Shown here: piece by piece, positions 55,525 to 64,000 of the stretch
Layout of the letters: each line of letters begins with the position of its first letter
How positions within the stretch are numbered: the stretch's first letter is position 1
Position numbers and translations under genes: made by a program
Notes under the pieces: model-generated
Told to the model about the DNA's origin: nothing
The model's database searches: none
What the model saw: only the letters and a program-made list of their open reading frames with translations
From: Verrucomicrobiota bacterium
GTDB lineage: Bacteria; Verrucomicrobiota; Verrucomicrobiia; Limisphaerales; JAFGQR01
NCBI GenBank assembly: GCA_016935555.1
Contig: JAFGQR010000094.1
Location: 1 to 64,000 of the forward strand
DNA: 64,000 bases
Direction of reading: 5' to 3'

Positions 55525-58500
55525 ATGAAACCGCAACACCCCCCGCCTGCGCCCCGGCGCGCCCGGCGCATCAGATGTGCCCTCGGTCTGGCGGTGGCCG
55601 CGTGGGCCTGCCCGGGACCGCCGGCGCAGGCGTCGCTGGAGGCGTATGACACGGCGATTGCGGGCGACGCGGCGGGCCATCTGGTGCCCGTGGCGCGGCT
55701 CACCAACGCCGTGACGCTCACCGGCGCCAGCCGCGCCGCGTTCGACTTCGGGAACAACACCGGGGACGCGACGATGGAGTTCATTCTCACGGGCGACCCC
55801 GGCGCCATCGCCGCGTCGGGTTACCTGGCGGTCGGGGCAAACGCCGCCAGCAACCTGCGCTATGAGCAGTACAACAACACCGGCCAACTGGGGTTCACGC
55901 AGCTGGGCGTGGAGGATTACCGGTTCAATCCCGCGGTGCCGTCGCCCACCCAGCCGACCCACATCGCGTATGTGTGGGACGCCACCTTCCTCACGATGAC
56001 GCTTTACCGCGACGGCCTGCGGGCGGGCACCCGTTCGGGGGTCACGTCCGGCTTTGCCATGCCCGCCGGCCAGGGCTGGGTCGGAGGCAATCCGGGCGGC
56101 TCCGAACTCATGGTCGGCAGGATTGATCGGGTGACCGTCTACGACGACCGGATCGCCGAAGAGGTCATCCGGGCGCACGCGGACGCCTACCACGACATCG
56201 TCCGGCCGCCGGCAATCGTCTCGTTCTCCGCCACGCCCGAAGCCGTGTTCACTCCCGGCTCGTCCACGCTCGGCTGGCAGGTGCTGCGGGCGACGGGCGT
56301 CAGCCTCAACGGCCAGGATGTGACCACACGGTCCAATCTGACCGTCTGGCCCGTCGCGACGTCGACCTACGAACTGGTCGCCACCAATGCCGGCGGCAGC
56401 GTCACCGGACACGTCACCGTGCTGGTGAACCCGGCACCGATCATTCGTCACTTTGCCGCCGACCGCACGTATGTGGTGCCCGGGGAGACTGTCACCCTGT
56501 CGTGGCAGGTCAGCTACGGCCTGGAATTCTCGATCCAGCCCGGCGTCGGTGATGTGACGGGCGACACGCTCGACGGCGCGGGCCAGATCGGCGTGCAACC
56601 GGCCGCGCCGGGGCTCTACACGCTGAGCGCCGGCAACGACTTCGGCACGACCACCGCCACGGTCCCCCTCCACATCGCCCACCCCGCAGACCACCTCGTC
56701 ATCTCCGAATTCATGGCCGACGACGCCTCGGTCCTGCCGGACGAGGACGGCGAATGTTCCGGCTGGATCGAAATCCATAATCCCACCGCCGCGGCCGTCA
56801 ACCTCGCAGGCCACTGTCTGACCGACACCGAAGGCCGGCCCTGCGCGTGGGCGTTTCCGGACGTGACCCTCGAAGCGGGTGCCTACGTGGTGGTGTTCGC
56901 CTCGGGCAAGAACCGGACCAACGCTGCCGCCCCGCTGCATACCAGCTTTCGATTGGACAACGGCGGCGAATACCTCGCGTTGGTCGGGCCCGGGCCGGTG
57001 CTGCTCCACGCGTTCGCGCCCGCCTTCCCCCCGCAACGCGAGAACATCGCCTATGGGATTCTCGCCGGCGACGTGACCTTGGAACGCTACCTGGGGCTCC
57101 CGACACCCGGCGCGCACAACAGCGAGACCCCGCCGCCGCCCGCCCCCGTGACCGTCTTGCCCCCAGGGGGATTGTTCACCGAGCCGTTTTCGGTGGTCCT
57201 GACCGCACCCGATCCCGGGGCCGCGATTCGCTACACGCTCGATGGGTCGACGCCGGGCGCAACGCACGGCACGCCGTACACCGGGCCGATTCTCATCACG
57301 AACACCGTCCACCTTCGTGTCGCGGCGCTGGCGTACGGGGCAGCGAGCGCCATCCGGGGCGCCAGCTACGTCAAGCTGGCGGCCGAACTGGCCGGCTACA
57401 CGTCGTCGCTGCCGATCATGGTCATCGACAACTTCGGCGCCGGCATCATTCCGCAGAAGGGCTGGAACAGCACGGGCGCGGGCCTCAAACAGGTGCCGCG
57501 GCAGGCGGCCGCGTGGGCCACGTTCGAGCGCGTCGGCGGCGCCAGCGCCTTCAGCAACGCGCCGCAGATGTTCTGCCTGGTCGGCATTCGCGGGCGGGGC
57601 GCCTACTCGACCGAGTGGCGCCAGAAACCGTATAGCGTCGAGGCGATGGATGAAGAGGGCGCCGAGGTGAAGGCGGTGCCGCTGGGCATGCCGGCCCATG
57701 CCGACTGGGTCCTCTACTTCCCCGACCCGGACCAGAACAAGGATCCGGCGCTGCTGTTCAACACGTTCGCGTACGAACTGAGCCGCAACATGGGCCACTA
57801 CGCGGCGCGGTTCCGCTGGGTCGAGGCCTTCATCAACGAAGACGGCGGCGAGCTGCGCCTGGCCGACCGGCGGGGCGTCTACGCCATCATGGAAAAGATC
57901 GCGCGCGGCCCCGAGCGGCTCGGTTTTCGGAAGCTCTCCGAGGACGGCACCACGGGCAGCTGGCTGCTCAATCTCAATCGCATGGACCCCGAACCCGAAA
58001 CCGGCTGGCCGGCTCCGAACGGCGCGACGCAGCCCTGGTTGTTCCACACCGCCGGCGCGAACCGCATCCTGGAGACGCCGGCGGATGTTTATCCCGTGAA
58101 GGGCGACGACCTGCCCGAGCAGTGGAACGGCTACCTGAATTTCGACAACCCGAACGGCTACGTGATCAACCCGCTTCAGCGCGCGGCGATCGAGGCTTGG
58201 TTCGGACAATTCGAGGACGTCCTCTACAACAACGCCCTCTGGCGCGACCCGGTTCACGGCTACCGCCGCTACCTGGACACGGTGGATTTTGCGGATTACT
58301 TCATCCTCAATGTCCTCACCCGAAACGGCGACGGCCTCCTGATCAGCCTCTTTCCCTGGAAAGGCGACGACGGCAAGCTGCGCATCGGCCCGGCGTGGGA
58401 TTACAACTGGAGCGCCTATTATGTCTCCGGCACCAACGCGACCGGCTCGCTGATGCACCGTGGGGACCGCCTCTGGTACGAGCGGCTTTTTGCCGACCCG

Positions 58501-61500
58501 GACTTTCTGCAGCTCTACATCGACCGCTGGTGGGACGCCCGCCGGGGTCCGATGAGCAACGCGGCGCTGGACGCCATCATCGATGGCCAGGCAGCCGACA
58601 TCACCCCCGAAAAAGCGCTCCTCAACGGCATGCCCGGCGTCGACGAGTGGACCAGCCGCCTGAACCAGATGAAAACCTGGCTGAAAACCCGCGCCACTTG
58701 GATCGACGGCAATTACCTGCACCCGCCGGTCTTCAGCCAGGATGGCGGCTTGGTTGCCGACGGCTTCGCCCTGCTCATCACCGGCACCAACGGCACGCTC
58801 TTTGTCACCACCGACGGTGCCGATCCGCGCGCTCCCGGCGGTGCGGTCGCCGCGACCGCCCAGGCCTATGAGCCGCCGATCTACATCCACGCCCCCACGC
58901 TGGTGCAGGCCCGCGTCAACAACGGCACCAACTGGAGCGGGCTGACCCGCGCCGTGTTCTATCCCCCCCAGGATCTGAACGCGCTGGCCGTCACCGAAAT
59001 CATGTACCACCCGCCCGCCAGCGCCGCCTGGACAAGCGACGACCTGGAGTTTCTCGAATTGAAAAACACCGGCCCTTCAACGCTTGACCTGGGCGCCCTC
59101 GCGTTCTCCGGAATCGCGTTCACCTTCCCCAACGGCACCCGGCTCGGTCCCGGCGAGTTTTGCGTGCTGGCGCGCAATCCCGACGCCTTCCACAGCCGGT
59201 ATCCGGGCGTGGCGGTGAGCGGCGTCTACGGGGCGCAGCTGGCCAACGCGGGTGAAACCCTGCGGCTGGCCACACCGCTCGGCAACACCGTGTTCGATGT
59301 CACCTACAACGACCGCGCCCCATGGCCCCTGGCCGCCGACGGCCACGGCTTCTCCGCCGTCCCCCGGCACGCCCGCGCGCCGGACAATTCGGATGAGGGA
59401 ACCCATTGGCGCGCCAGCGCGCTGCCGGGCGGCTCCCCGGGCGCCGACGACCCCGAGCCCGATGTCCCCCCGGTGCTCATCAACGAGCTGCTCACCCACA
59501 CCCTCCCGCCCGACCTCGACGCCGTCGAACTGTACAACCCCACCGAAACCCCCGTCGACCTCGGTGGCTGGTTCCTCAGCGACGACGGCGACGTGCCGCG
59601 GAAATTCCGCATCCCGGACAACACGACGATCGCGGCGGGCGGCTACGTCGTGTTCACCGAAGCCGACTTCAACCCGTCCGGCGGCACGCTGCTCAGTTTC
59701 GCCTTGGATTCGGCCGGCGACACCCTCTATCTGACATCCGCGGACGCGGCGGGCAACCTTACCGGCTACAGCCACGGGGTGGAGTTTGGGGCCGCCGCGC
59801 CCGGGATCAGCTTCGGGCGCCACGTGACCAGCGCGGGTGAGGAACAGTTTCCGGTCCAGGTGGCGACCACCCTGCAGTCCACCAACGCGGGTCCCGCAGT
59901 CGGCCCGGTGGTCATCACCGAAATCCATTACCACCCGCCCGTCGCGGACGGCGGCGACCTCTCGAGTCGCCTGCGCACGGGCGGCACGCCGACGTTGCCG
60001 GATGTCGAGGAGGAATTCGTCGAACTGGCCAACCTCACCGCCGAGCCGGTGCCCCTGTTCGATCCCGCTTGTCCCACCAACACGTGGCGCCTCAACGGGC
60101 TCGGATTCGCCTTCCCCACCAACACCACGCTCCCGGCGCACGGCTGCATGCTCGTCGTGGCCACCAATCCCGCGCTCTTTCGCGCCAAATACGCCGTGCC
60201 GGAGGAGGTCGTCGTCCTGGGGCCGTGCGACGGCGTCCTCCAGGACAACGGCGAGCGCCTCGAACTGCAGCAACCCGGCTGGGTCGACACCGACGGGCTT
60301 GTCCACCTCACCGTCGACGCGGTTCGCTACGACGACCAGGCACCGTGGCCGCCCGGCGCCGACGGCAGCGGCCCGTCACTCCAGCGACGCGCGCCCGCCG
60401 CTTACGGCAATGATCCGTCCAACTGGGAAGCCGCCCCTCCCACCCCGGGCGCCCCCCTTCAAACCGGCGCCGCCCCGCTCATCACCCTTGCTCCCCAGAG
60501 CCAGACGGTGGCGATTGGACAGCCCGTGACCTTCCAGGTGGCCGCCCAGGGCGACGGTTTGCTGCAATACCAGTGGCTCTTCAACGGCACCCCCATCGCC
60601 GAGGCCACCAACGACCTCTTCCAGTTGCCTAGCGCCGCCCCGGACGACATCGGCGAGTATGCCGCCGTGGTCTTCAATCCCTACGGCTCCGCCCTCAGCC
60701 CCCAAGCCGTGCTCCGCGTGCGCGCCCCGCCCACCATTCTCCAAAACCCGACCAACCTCATCGTCAAAATCAAGCCCGATCCCGCCGCCGCCCCGTCGAC
60801 CAATGCCACGTTCCGCGTCGTGGCCGCCAGCGACCAGCCGCTTGCCTACCAGTGGCACGTCAACGGCATCCCCATTGCCCATGCCACCAACGCCACCCTC
60901 ACCCTCAGCAACGTCCAGGCGCTCGATTGGGGCGCCTACACCGTCGCCGTCTCCGACCCCGTCGGCACCACCGTCAGCGCCCCCGCGTGGTTGTATCCTG
61001 CCGTCCGGCTCGGCTTCGCCGTCCAGCCCATCAGCCAAAAGGTCGCCCCCGGCAACGTCGTCTCATTGAGCGCCGTCGCCACCGGCTGGCCGCCCCCGTT
61101 CGCCTTCGCGTGGCGCCGCGGCCTTGTGTGGCTTGAAACCAACCAGCAAGACAACCTCACCAGCTACCTCCAATTCGCCGCCACCCCCACGCCCGCCATC
61201 CAACAGTACCGCGCCCTCGTCATCAACCCCGCCCAGCCCGGAGGCGCCGCCTCGTCCGTCGCCAACATCACCGTGCTGGCCGACGCCGACGCCGACGGCC
61301 TCCCGGACGCCTGGGAAGCCGGCCACGGGCTCAACACCAACAACGCCCTCGACTCGATGGACGACCCGGACGGCGACGGCTTGACGAACGGGGACGAATA
61401 CCGCGCCGGAACCCACCCCACCAACGCGCTGAGCTGCCTGCGGCTGGAGGCGTTCGCGGACGGCTCGCACGCCTGGCTCGCTTTCGACGCGCTTTCCAAC

Positions 61501-61659
61501 AAGACATACTCCCTGCTCGTTGCCGAGCAGCCCGACCGCGCGCCCTGGTCGAAATGGGCCGACATGGTCGCCCTCCCCACAAACCGCTTCCGGCTCACGA
61601 TCGAACTCGACAGCTGGGCCAACCGTTTCTACCGCGTCGTGACCCCGCGGCAGCCGTAG
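55525..61659 (+). CDS. Giant exported CotH-kinase / lamin-tail / Ig-domain protein
   Basis: The protein has 2044 residues. A basic start and hydrophobic segment (LGLAVAAWACPGPPAQA) form the signal. A LamG-like domain covers about 40-222, Ig-like folds 230-385, a lamin-tail domain 388-532 (LVISEFMADDASVLPDEDGE) and a chitobiase-type C-terminal domain 543-619 (AIRYTLDGSTPG). A CotH-like domain covers about 626-1065 with DRRGVYAIMEKI and RIGPAWDYNWSAYY; CotH proteins are atypical kinases that phosphorylate proteins outside the cytoplasm. Three more lamin-tail domains (about 1151-1640), Ig domains (about 1649-1900; PQSQTVAIGQPVTFQV), a calcium-binding thrombospondin type 3 repeat (DADADGLPDAWE) and the C-terminal FYRV module follow. 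It is probably surface-exposed; its target is unknown. Confidence 0.9.
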   Translation: MKPQHPPPAPRRARRIRCALGLAVAAWACPGPPAQASLEAYDTAIAGDAAGHLVPVARLTNAVTLTGASRAAFDFGNNTGDATMEFILTGDPGAIAASGYLAVGANAASNLRYEQYNNTGQLGFTQLGVEDYRFNPAVPSPTQPTHIAYVWDATFLTMTLYRDGLRAGTRSGVTSGFAMPAGQGWVGGNPGGSELMVGRIDRVTVYDDRIAEEVIRAHADAYHDIVRPPAIVSFSATPEAVFTPGSSTLGWQVLRATGVSLNGQDVTTRSNLTVWPVATSTYELVATNAGGSVTGHVTVLVNPAPIIRHFAADRTYVVPGETVTLSWQVSYGLEFSIQPGVGDVTGDTLDGAGQIGVQPAAPGLYTLSAGNDFGTTTATVPLHIAHPADHLVISEFMADDASVLPDEDGECSGWIEIHNPTAAAVNLAGHCLTDTEGRPCAWAFPDVTLEAGAYVVVFASGKNRTNAAAPLHTSFRLDNGGEYLALVGPGPVLLHAFAPAFPPQRENIAYGILAGDVTLERYLGLPTPGAHNSETPPPPAPVTVLPPGGLFTEPFSVVLTAPDPGAAIRYTLDGSTPGATHGTPYTGPILITNTVHLRVAALAYGAASAIRGASYVKLAAELAGYTSSLPIMVIDNFGAGIIPQKGWNSTGAGLKQVPRQAAAWATFERVGGASAFSNAPQMFCLVGIRGRGAYSTEWRQKPYSVEAMDEEGAEVKAVPLGMPAHADWVLYFPDPDQNKDPALLFNTFAYELSRNMGHYAARFRWVEAFINEDGGELRLADRRGVYAIMEKIARGPERLGFRKLSEDGTTGSWLLNLNRMDPEPETGWPAPNGATQPWLFHTAGANRILETPADVYPVKGDDLPEQWNGYLNFDNPNGYVINPLQRAAIEAWFGQFEDVLYNNALWRDPVHGYRRYLDTVDFADYFILNVLTRNGDGLLISLFPWKGDDGKLRIGPAWDYNWSAYYVSGTNATGSLMHRGDRLWYERLFADPDFLQLYIDRWWDARRGPMSNAALDAIIDGQAADITPEKALLNGMPGVDEWTSRLNQMKTWLKTRATWIDGNYLHPPVFSQDGGLVADGFALLITGTNGTLFVTTDGADPRAPGGAVAATAQAYEPPIYIHAPTLVQARVNNGTNWSGLTRAVFYPPQDLNALAVTEIMYHPPASAAWTSDDLEFLELKNTGPSTLDLGALAFSGIAFTFPNGTRLGPGEFCVLARNPDAFHSRYPGVAVSGVYGAQLANAGETLRLATPLGNTVFDVTYNDRAPWPLAADGHGFSAVPRHARAPDNSDEGTHWRASALPGGSPGADDPEPDVPPVLINELLTHTLPPDLDAVELYNPTETPVDLGGWFLSDDGDVPRKFRIPDNTTIAAGGYVVFTEADFNPSGGTLLSFALDSAGDTLYLTSADAAGNLTGYSHGVEFGAAAPGISFGRHVTSAGEEQFPVQVATTLQSTNAGPAVGPVVITEIHYHPPVADGGDLSSRLRTGGTPTLPDVEEEFVELANLTAEPVPLFDPACPTNTWRLNGLGFAFPTNTTLPAHGCMLVVATNPALFRAKYAVPEEVVVLGPCDGVLQDNGERLELQQPGWVDTDGLVHLTVDAVRYDDQAPWPPGADGSGPSLQRRAPAAYGNDPSNWEAAPPTPGAPLQTGAAPLITLAPQSQTVAIGQPVTFQVAAQGDGLLQYQWLFNGTPIAEATNDLFQLPSAAPDDIGEYAAVVFNPYGSALSPQAVLRVRAPPTILQNPTNLIVKIKPDPAAAPSTNATFRVVAASDQPLAYQWHVNGIPIAHATNATLTLSNVQALDWGAYTVAVSDPVGTTVSAPAWLYPAVRLGFAVQPISQKVAPGNVVSLSAVATGWPPPFAFAWRRGLVWLETNQQDNLTSYLQFAATPTPAIQQYRALVINPAQPGGAASSVANITVLADADADGLPDAWEAGHGLNTNNALDSMDDPDGDGLTNGDEYRAGTHPTNALSCLRLEAFADGSHAWLAFDALSNKTYSLLVAEQPDRAPWSKWADMVALPTNRFRLTIELDSWANRFYRVVTPRQP

Positions 61660-61816
61660 CCCCGTCCGCATCCACGCCGGCGTCAACGCGCTCGCCGCCG
61701 AAGATATCGAACCTGGTCGGTGCTAGCCTCCCCGCCGATATCCGCCATCAGCTTGACAGCCGCCCCAGCCAGGGCGCGGGGATCATTCGGCGGCACCGTG
61801 TGCCTGTCGCCGAAGA

Positions 61817-64000
61817 TCACCCCCCCCATGCCCGCGCCTGCAGGGTCCACTCCTCCAGCAGGTCGCGCGGGATCTCGCGCAGGAAGCGGGACGGCTGCTG
61901 CGGGACTTCGCCCCCGTGGCTGCCGAGGAGGCGCAGGTGGGGATAGCTCAGGTAAAGCTCGTTCCGGGCGCGCGTGATGGCCACATAAAACAGGCGCCGC
62001 TCCTCCTCCTCGCTCTCGGGGCGCTCGAGCGAGCGGGCGTGCGGGAACAGCCCTTCGCACAGCATGATCACAAACACCACGTCGAACTCGAGCCCCTTGG
62101 CCTGGTGAATGGTCGACAGCCGAACCCGCTCGTCATCCCGAGCCGCCATTTGTTCCTCCTCCGCCTCCACATTCGTCAGCAGGGCAACCTGCGCCAGAAA
62201 CTCCTCGACCGCGGAAAACTGCGACGCAAATGCCGCCAGTTGCGTCACGTCTTCGAGGCGCGACTCGGCATTGGTGTAGTTCTCCCGCAAATACTCCTCG
62301 TAGCCCGCCTCGAGCACCGCGTGGATCATCGCCGACGGCTGATGACGCACCGGCGGACGCTCCAGCTGGGACAGGGTGATCACCAGTTGCGTCCAGGCCA
62401 ATACGGCCTTTTTCGGCACGGCGGGCGCGCACGCCTGGAACGCCGCCGCCAGGGGACACGACGCCGCCTCGGCGCGGCTCAAGGTCCCGCCGGGCTCCGC
62501 CCCGGCAACCGTGGCGGCTTTTGTCGCCGCCCTTCGAGCCGGAGCGTCGCCGGGCTGCGGCGCCCTGGTCTGCGGGACGCGTTCTTGGATGTCGTCTCCG
62601 GGGCGCCCTCGAGGGGAAGTTGAGCGCGGCTCATGGGGGCCCGGGGGCCGGGCGTCAAACGCTTCCCTGAACTTGCCCCACAACTTGGCGGCCCCTTTGC
62701 CGCCGATGCCGGGCAACAGCCGCACGATCCGCTTGAAGGCCATTTCGTCGCGGGGATTGCAGACGAGTTTGAGGTGGGCGGCGACGTCCTTGATGTGCGC
62801 CTGCTCGAAGAAGCGGATGCCGCTGGTGATGCTGAAGGGGATGTTGCGGCGGGTCAGCTCCAGTTGCACCTCCAGCGCGTGAAAATGCGACCGGTACAAC
62901 ACCGCCATCCGCCTCAGGGCCACCCCCTCGTCCCGCAGCTCCAACATCCGCTGCGCGACGAACACCGCCTGCGTCGCCGCGTCGTGACACGCCACGAGCG
63001 CCGGTTTGATGCCGCTCCGGCGCTGCGGCGTCAAGGTCTTGGGAAACTGTCTTGGGTTCGCCCGGATCGCCTCGTTGGCCACGGTCAGTATCTCCGGGGT
63101 GCTGCGGTAATTCGCCTCGATTTTGTAAACGGCCGCCCGCGGATAACGCCGTGGAAACTCGAGGATGTTGCGGAAGTTCGCGCCGCGCCACGAGTAGATG
63201 CTCTGCGAGTCGTCGCCCACCACCATCAGGTTCTGATGCCGCTCCGCCAGCAGATCCACCAGGTCGCCCTGGATCTTGTTCGTGTCCTGGTATTCGTCGA
63301 CGAGCACAAACTGGAACCGGCGCTGAAACTGGTCGCGCACCTGCGCCTCCTGCGAGAGAAGCTGCAGCCACAGGACCAGCAAATCGTCGAAATCCATCAC
63401 GTTCGACGCCCGTTTGCGCTGCGCATACCGGTTCGCCAACGCCCCGATCGGCTGCGCCAGGTGGCTGAAATAATCGTAGTGCAACGCCAGAACCTCCGAA
63501 ATGCCCAGGGACGTGTTCACCGCCAGCGAAAAGATGTTGCCCAGCACGTCCGCCTTCGGAAACCGCGTCGCCGCAGGATCGATCGCCGCTTCGGCCACGC
63601 ACGCCTTCAACAAATCGTTCGCGTCCTCGCGGTCCAGGATTGTGAAGTCCTTGCGATACCCCACAGCCTCGGCATGGCGCCGAAGGACCCGATGGCCGAT
63701 CGAATGAAACGTGCCCCCCCACAGGTCGGCCTGCTCCCCCCCCAGCAGGTCGCTCACCCGGCGCATCATCTCCCGCGCCGCCTTGTTCGTGAACGTCAAC
63801 AGCAAAATCCGATCCGCCGGTATCCCCTGCTCCAACAAATACGCCACCCGATACGTCAGCGTCCGCGTCTTGCCCGCCCCGGCCCCGGCAATGACCAGCG
63901 ACGGCCCCGGCGGCGCCGTGACCGCCGCCAGCTGCTGCGCGTTCAATTCCTTGGCATAGTCAATCCGCAGATCGACCTCGGGCCGGAAGGGCTGCAACAC
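61817..64000 (-). CDS. UvrD/PcrA-type superfamily 1 DNA helicase (5' end at or beyond the window edge)
   Basis: The frame has 727 residues up to the last base. Motif I is AGAGAGKT, motif II is VLVDEYQDTN, motif III is VVGDDSQSIYSWRGA, motif IV is EANYRSTPEIL, motif V is STIHQAKGLEFDVVF and motif VI is FYVAITRARNELYL. This is a 3'-5' helicase of DNA repair and replication restart. The first codon at the edge is GTG, which may be the start or part of a longer frame. Between residues 450 and 506 is a low-complexity Pro/Arg/Ala-rich stretch (RPPGPHEPRSTSPRGRPGDD and onward) not usual for the 2B domain. It converges with the CotH gene across 157 bases with no clear terminator. Confidence 0.92.
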   Translation of the reverse strand: MLQPFRPEVDLRIDYAKELNAQQLAAVTAPPGPSLVIAGAGAGKTRTLTYRVAYLLEQGIPADRILLLTFTNKAAREMMRRVSDLLGGEQADLWGGTFHSIGHRVLRRHAEAVGYRKDFTILDREDANDLLKACVAEAAIDPAATRFPKADVLGNIFSLAVNTSLGISEVLALHYDYFSHLAQPIGALANRYAQRKRASNVMDFDDLLVLWLQLLSQEAQVRDQFQRRFQFVLVDEYQDTNKIQGDLVDLLAERHQNLMVVGDDSQSIYSWRGANFRNILEFPRRYPRAAVYKIEANYRSTPEILTVANEAIRANPRQFPKTLTPQRRSGIKPALVACHDAATQAVFVAQRMLELRDEGVALRRMAVLYRSHFHALEVQLELTRRNIPFSITSGIRFFEQAHIKDVAAHLKLVCNPRDEMAFKRIVRLLPGIGGKGAAKLWGKFREAFDARPPGPHEPRSTSPRGRPGDDIQERVPQTRAPQPGDAPARRAATKAATVAGAEPGGTLSRAEAASCPLAAAFQACAPAVPKKAVLAWTQLVITLSQLERPPVRHQPSAMIHAVLEAGYEEYLRENYTNAESRLEDVTQLAAFASQFSAVEEFLAQVALLTNVEAEEEQMAARDDERVRLSTIHQAKGLEFDVVFVIMLCEGLFPHARSLERPESEEEERRLFYVAITRARNELYLSYPHLRLLGSHGGEVPQQPSRFLREIPRDLLEEWTLQARAWGG

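Noticed and set aside
55390-59010. A 1206-residue minus-strand open frame
   Set aside because: It is antisense to the CotH/lamin-tail gene, whose domains are clear; the antisense product has shadow-like composition.

Overview
The window is high-GC DNA with long secreted proteins, Tat-exported Gfo/Idh/MocA oxidoreductases, DUF1080, CotH/lamin-tail proteins, a formylglycine-generating-enzyme-like protein and rhamnose and lactate utilisation genes. This mixture, together with a recurring module ending in FYRV, points to a free-living Verrucomicrobiota bacterium, probably of the Pedosphaera/Limisphaerales group. That placement is inferred from gene content; no rRNA or tRNA gene was recognised and no CRISPR array or insertion sequence was seen.

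Layout. Positions 1-1673 hold the end of an unknown gene, then an ECF sigma factor overlapping a membrane protein that may be its anti-sigma partner. Positions 1838-4991 hold a Sel1-repeat protein and a divergent small exported protein. Positions 5187-14698 hold two very large exported proteins: a lamin-tail protein and an M36 (fungalysin-like) metalloprotease with many accessory domains. Positions 14742-19200 hold a tight group of HAD phosphatase, deoxyhypusine-synthase-like protein and PfkB kinase, followed by a Tat-exported oxidoreductase. A minus-strand exported HYR/GYWKNH protein with a clear terminator follows (19206-20765). Positions 20884-24215 hold a PurD-like ATP-grasp enzyme, alanine racemase and an arginyl/leucyl-tRNA-protein-transferase-like protein, arranged as an operon. 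After a 7-bp-periodic hairpin repeat come a thioredoxin-like protein, a polyprenol-phosphate sugar transferase, a TIM-barrel isomerase/epimerase and a cytosolic Gfo/Idh enzyme (24522-28177).

Positions 28261-34701 hold a small winged-helix-like protein, a secreted glycosidase coupled to a hybrid histidine kinase, and a divergent degenerate kinase plus response regulator. Positions 34799-37657 (minus) are lutABC for L-lactate oxidation. Positions 37952-42433 (minus) are a rhamnose locus: rhaA, a RhaT with a large central insertion, and a decayed alpha-L-rhamnosidase. Positions 42607-47353 (minus) hold a lipoprotein and a DUF3482 GTPase / DUF2868 membrane protein pair. Positions 47631-55271 hold an FGE-like exported protein, a CAAX-type membrane protease, a DUF1080 protein, a second Tat-exported Gfo/Idh enzyme and a HEAT-repeat protein. 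The window closes with a 2044-residue CotH/lamin-tail/Ig protein and a UvrD/PcrA-type helicase that may run off the end.

Taken together the region suggests a polysaccharide-degrading lifestyle: exported hydrolases and oxidoreductases outside the cytoplasm, sugar and lactate catabolism inside, and several sensory and regulatory genes. The least explained parts are the ATP-grasp/racemase/aminoacyl-transferase-like operon, the HAD/DHS-like/PfkB operon, the RhaT insertion and the degenerate kinase.
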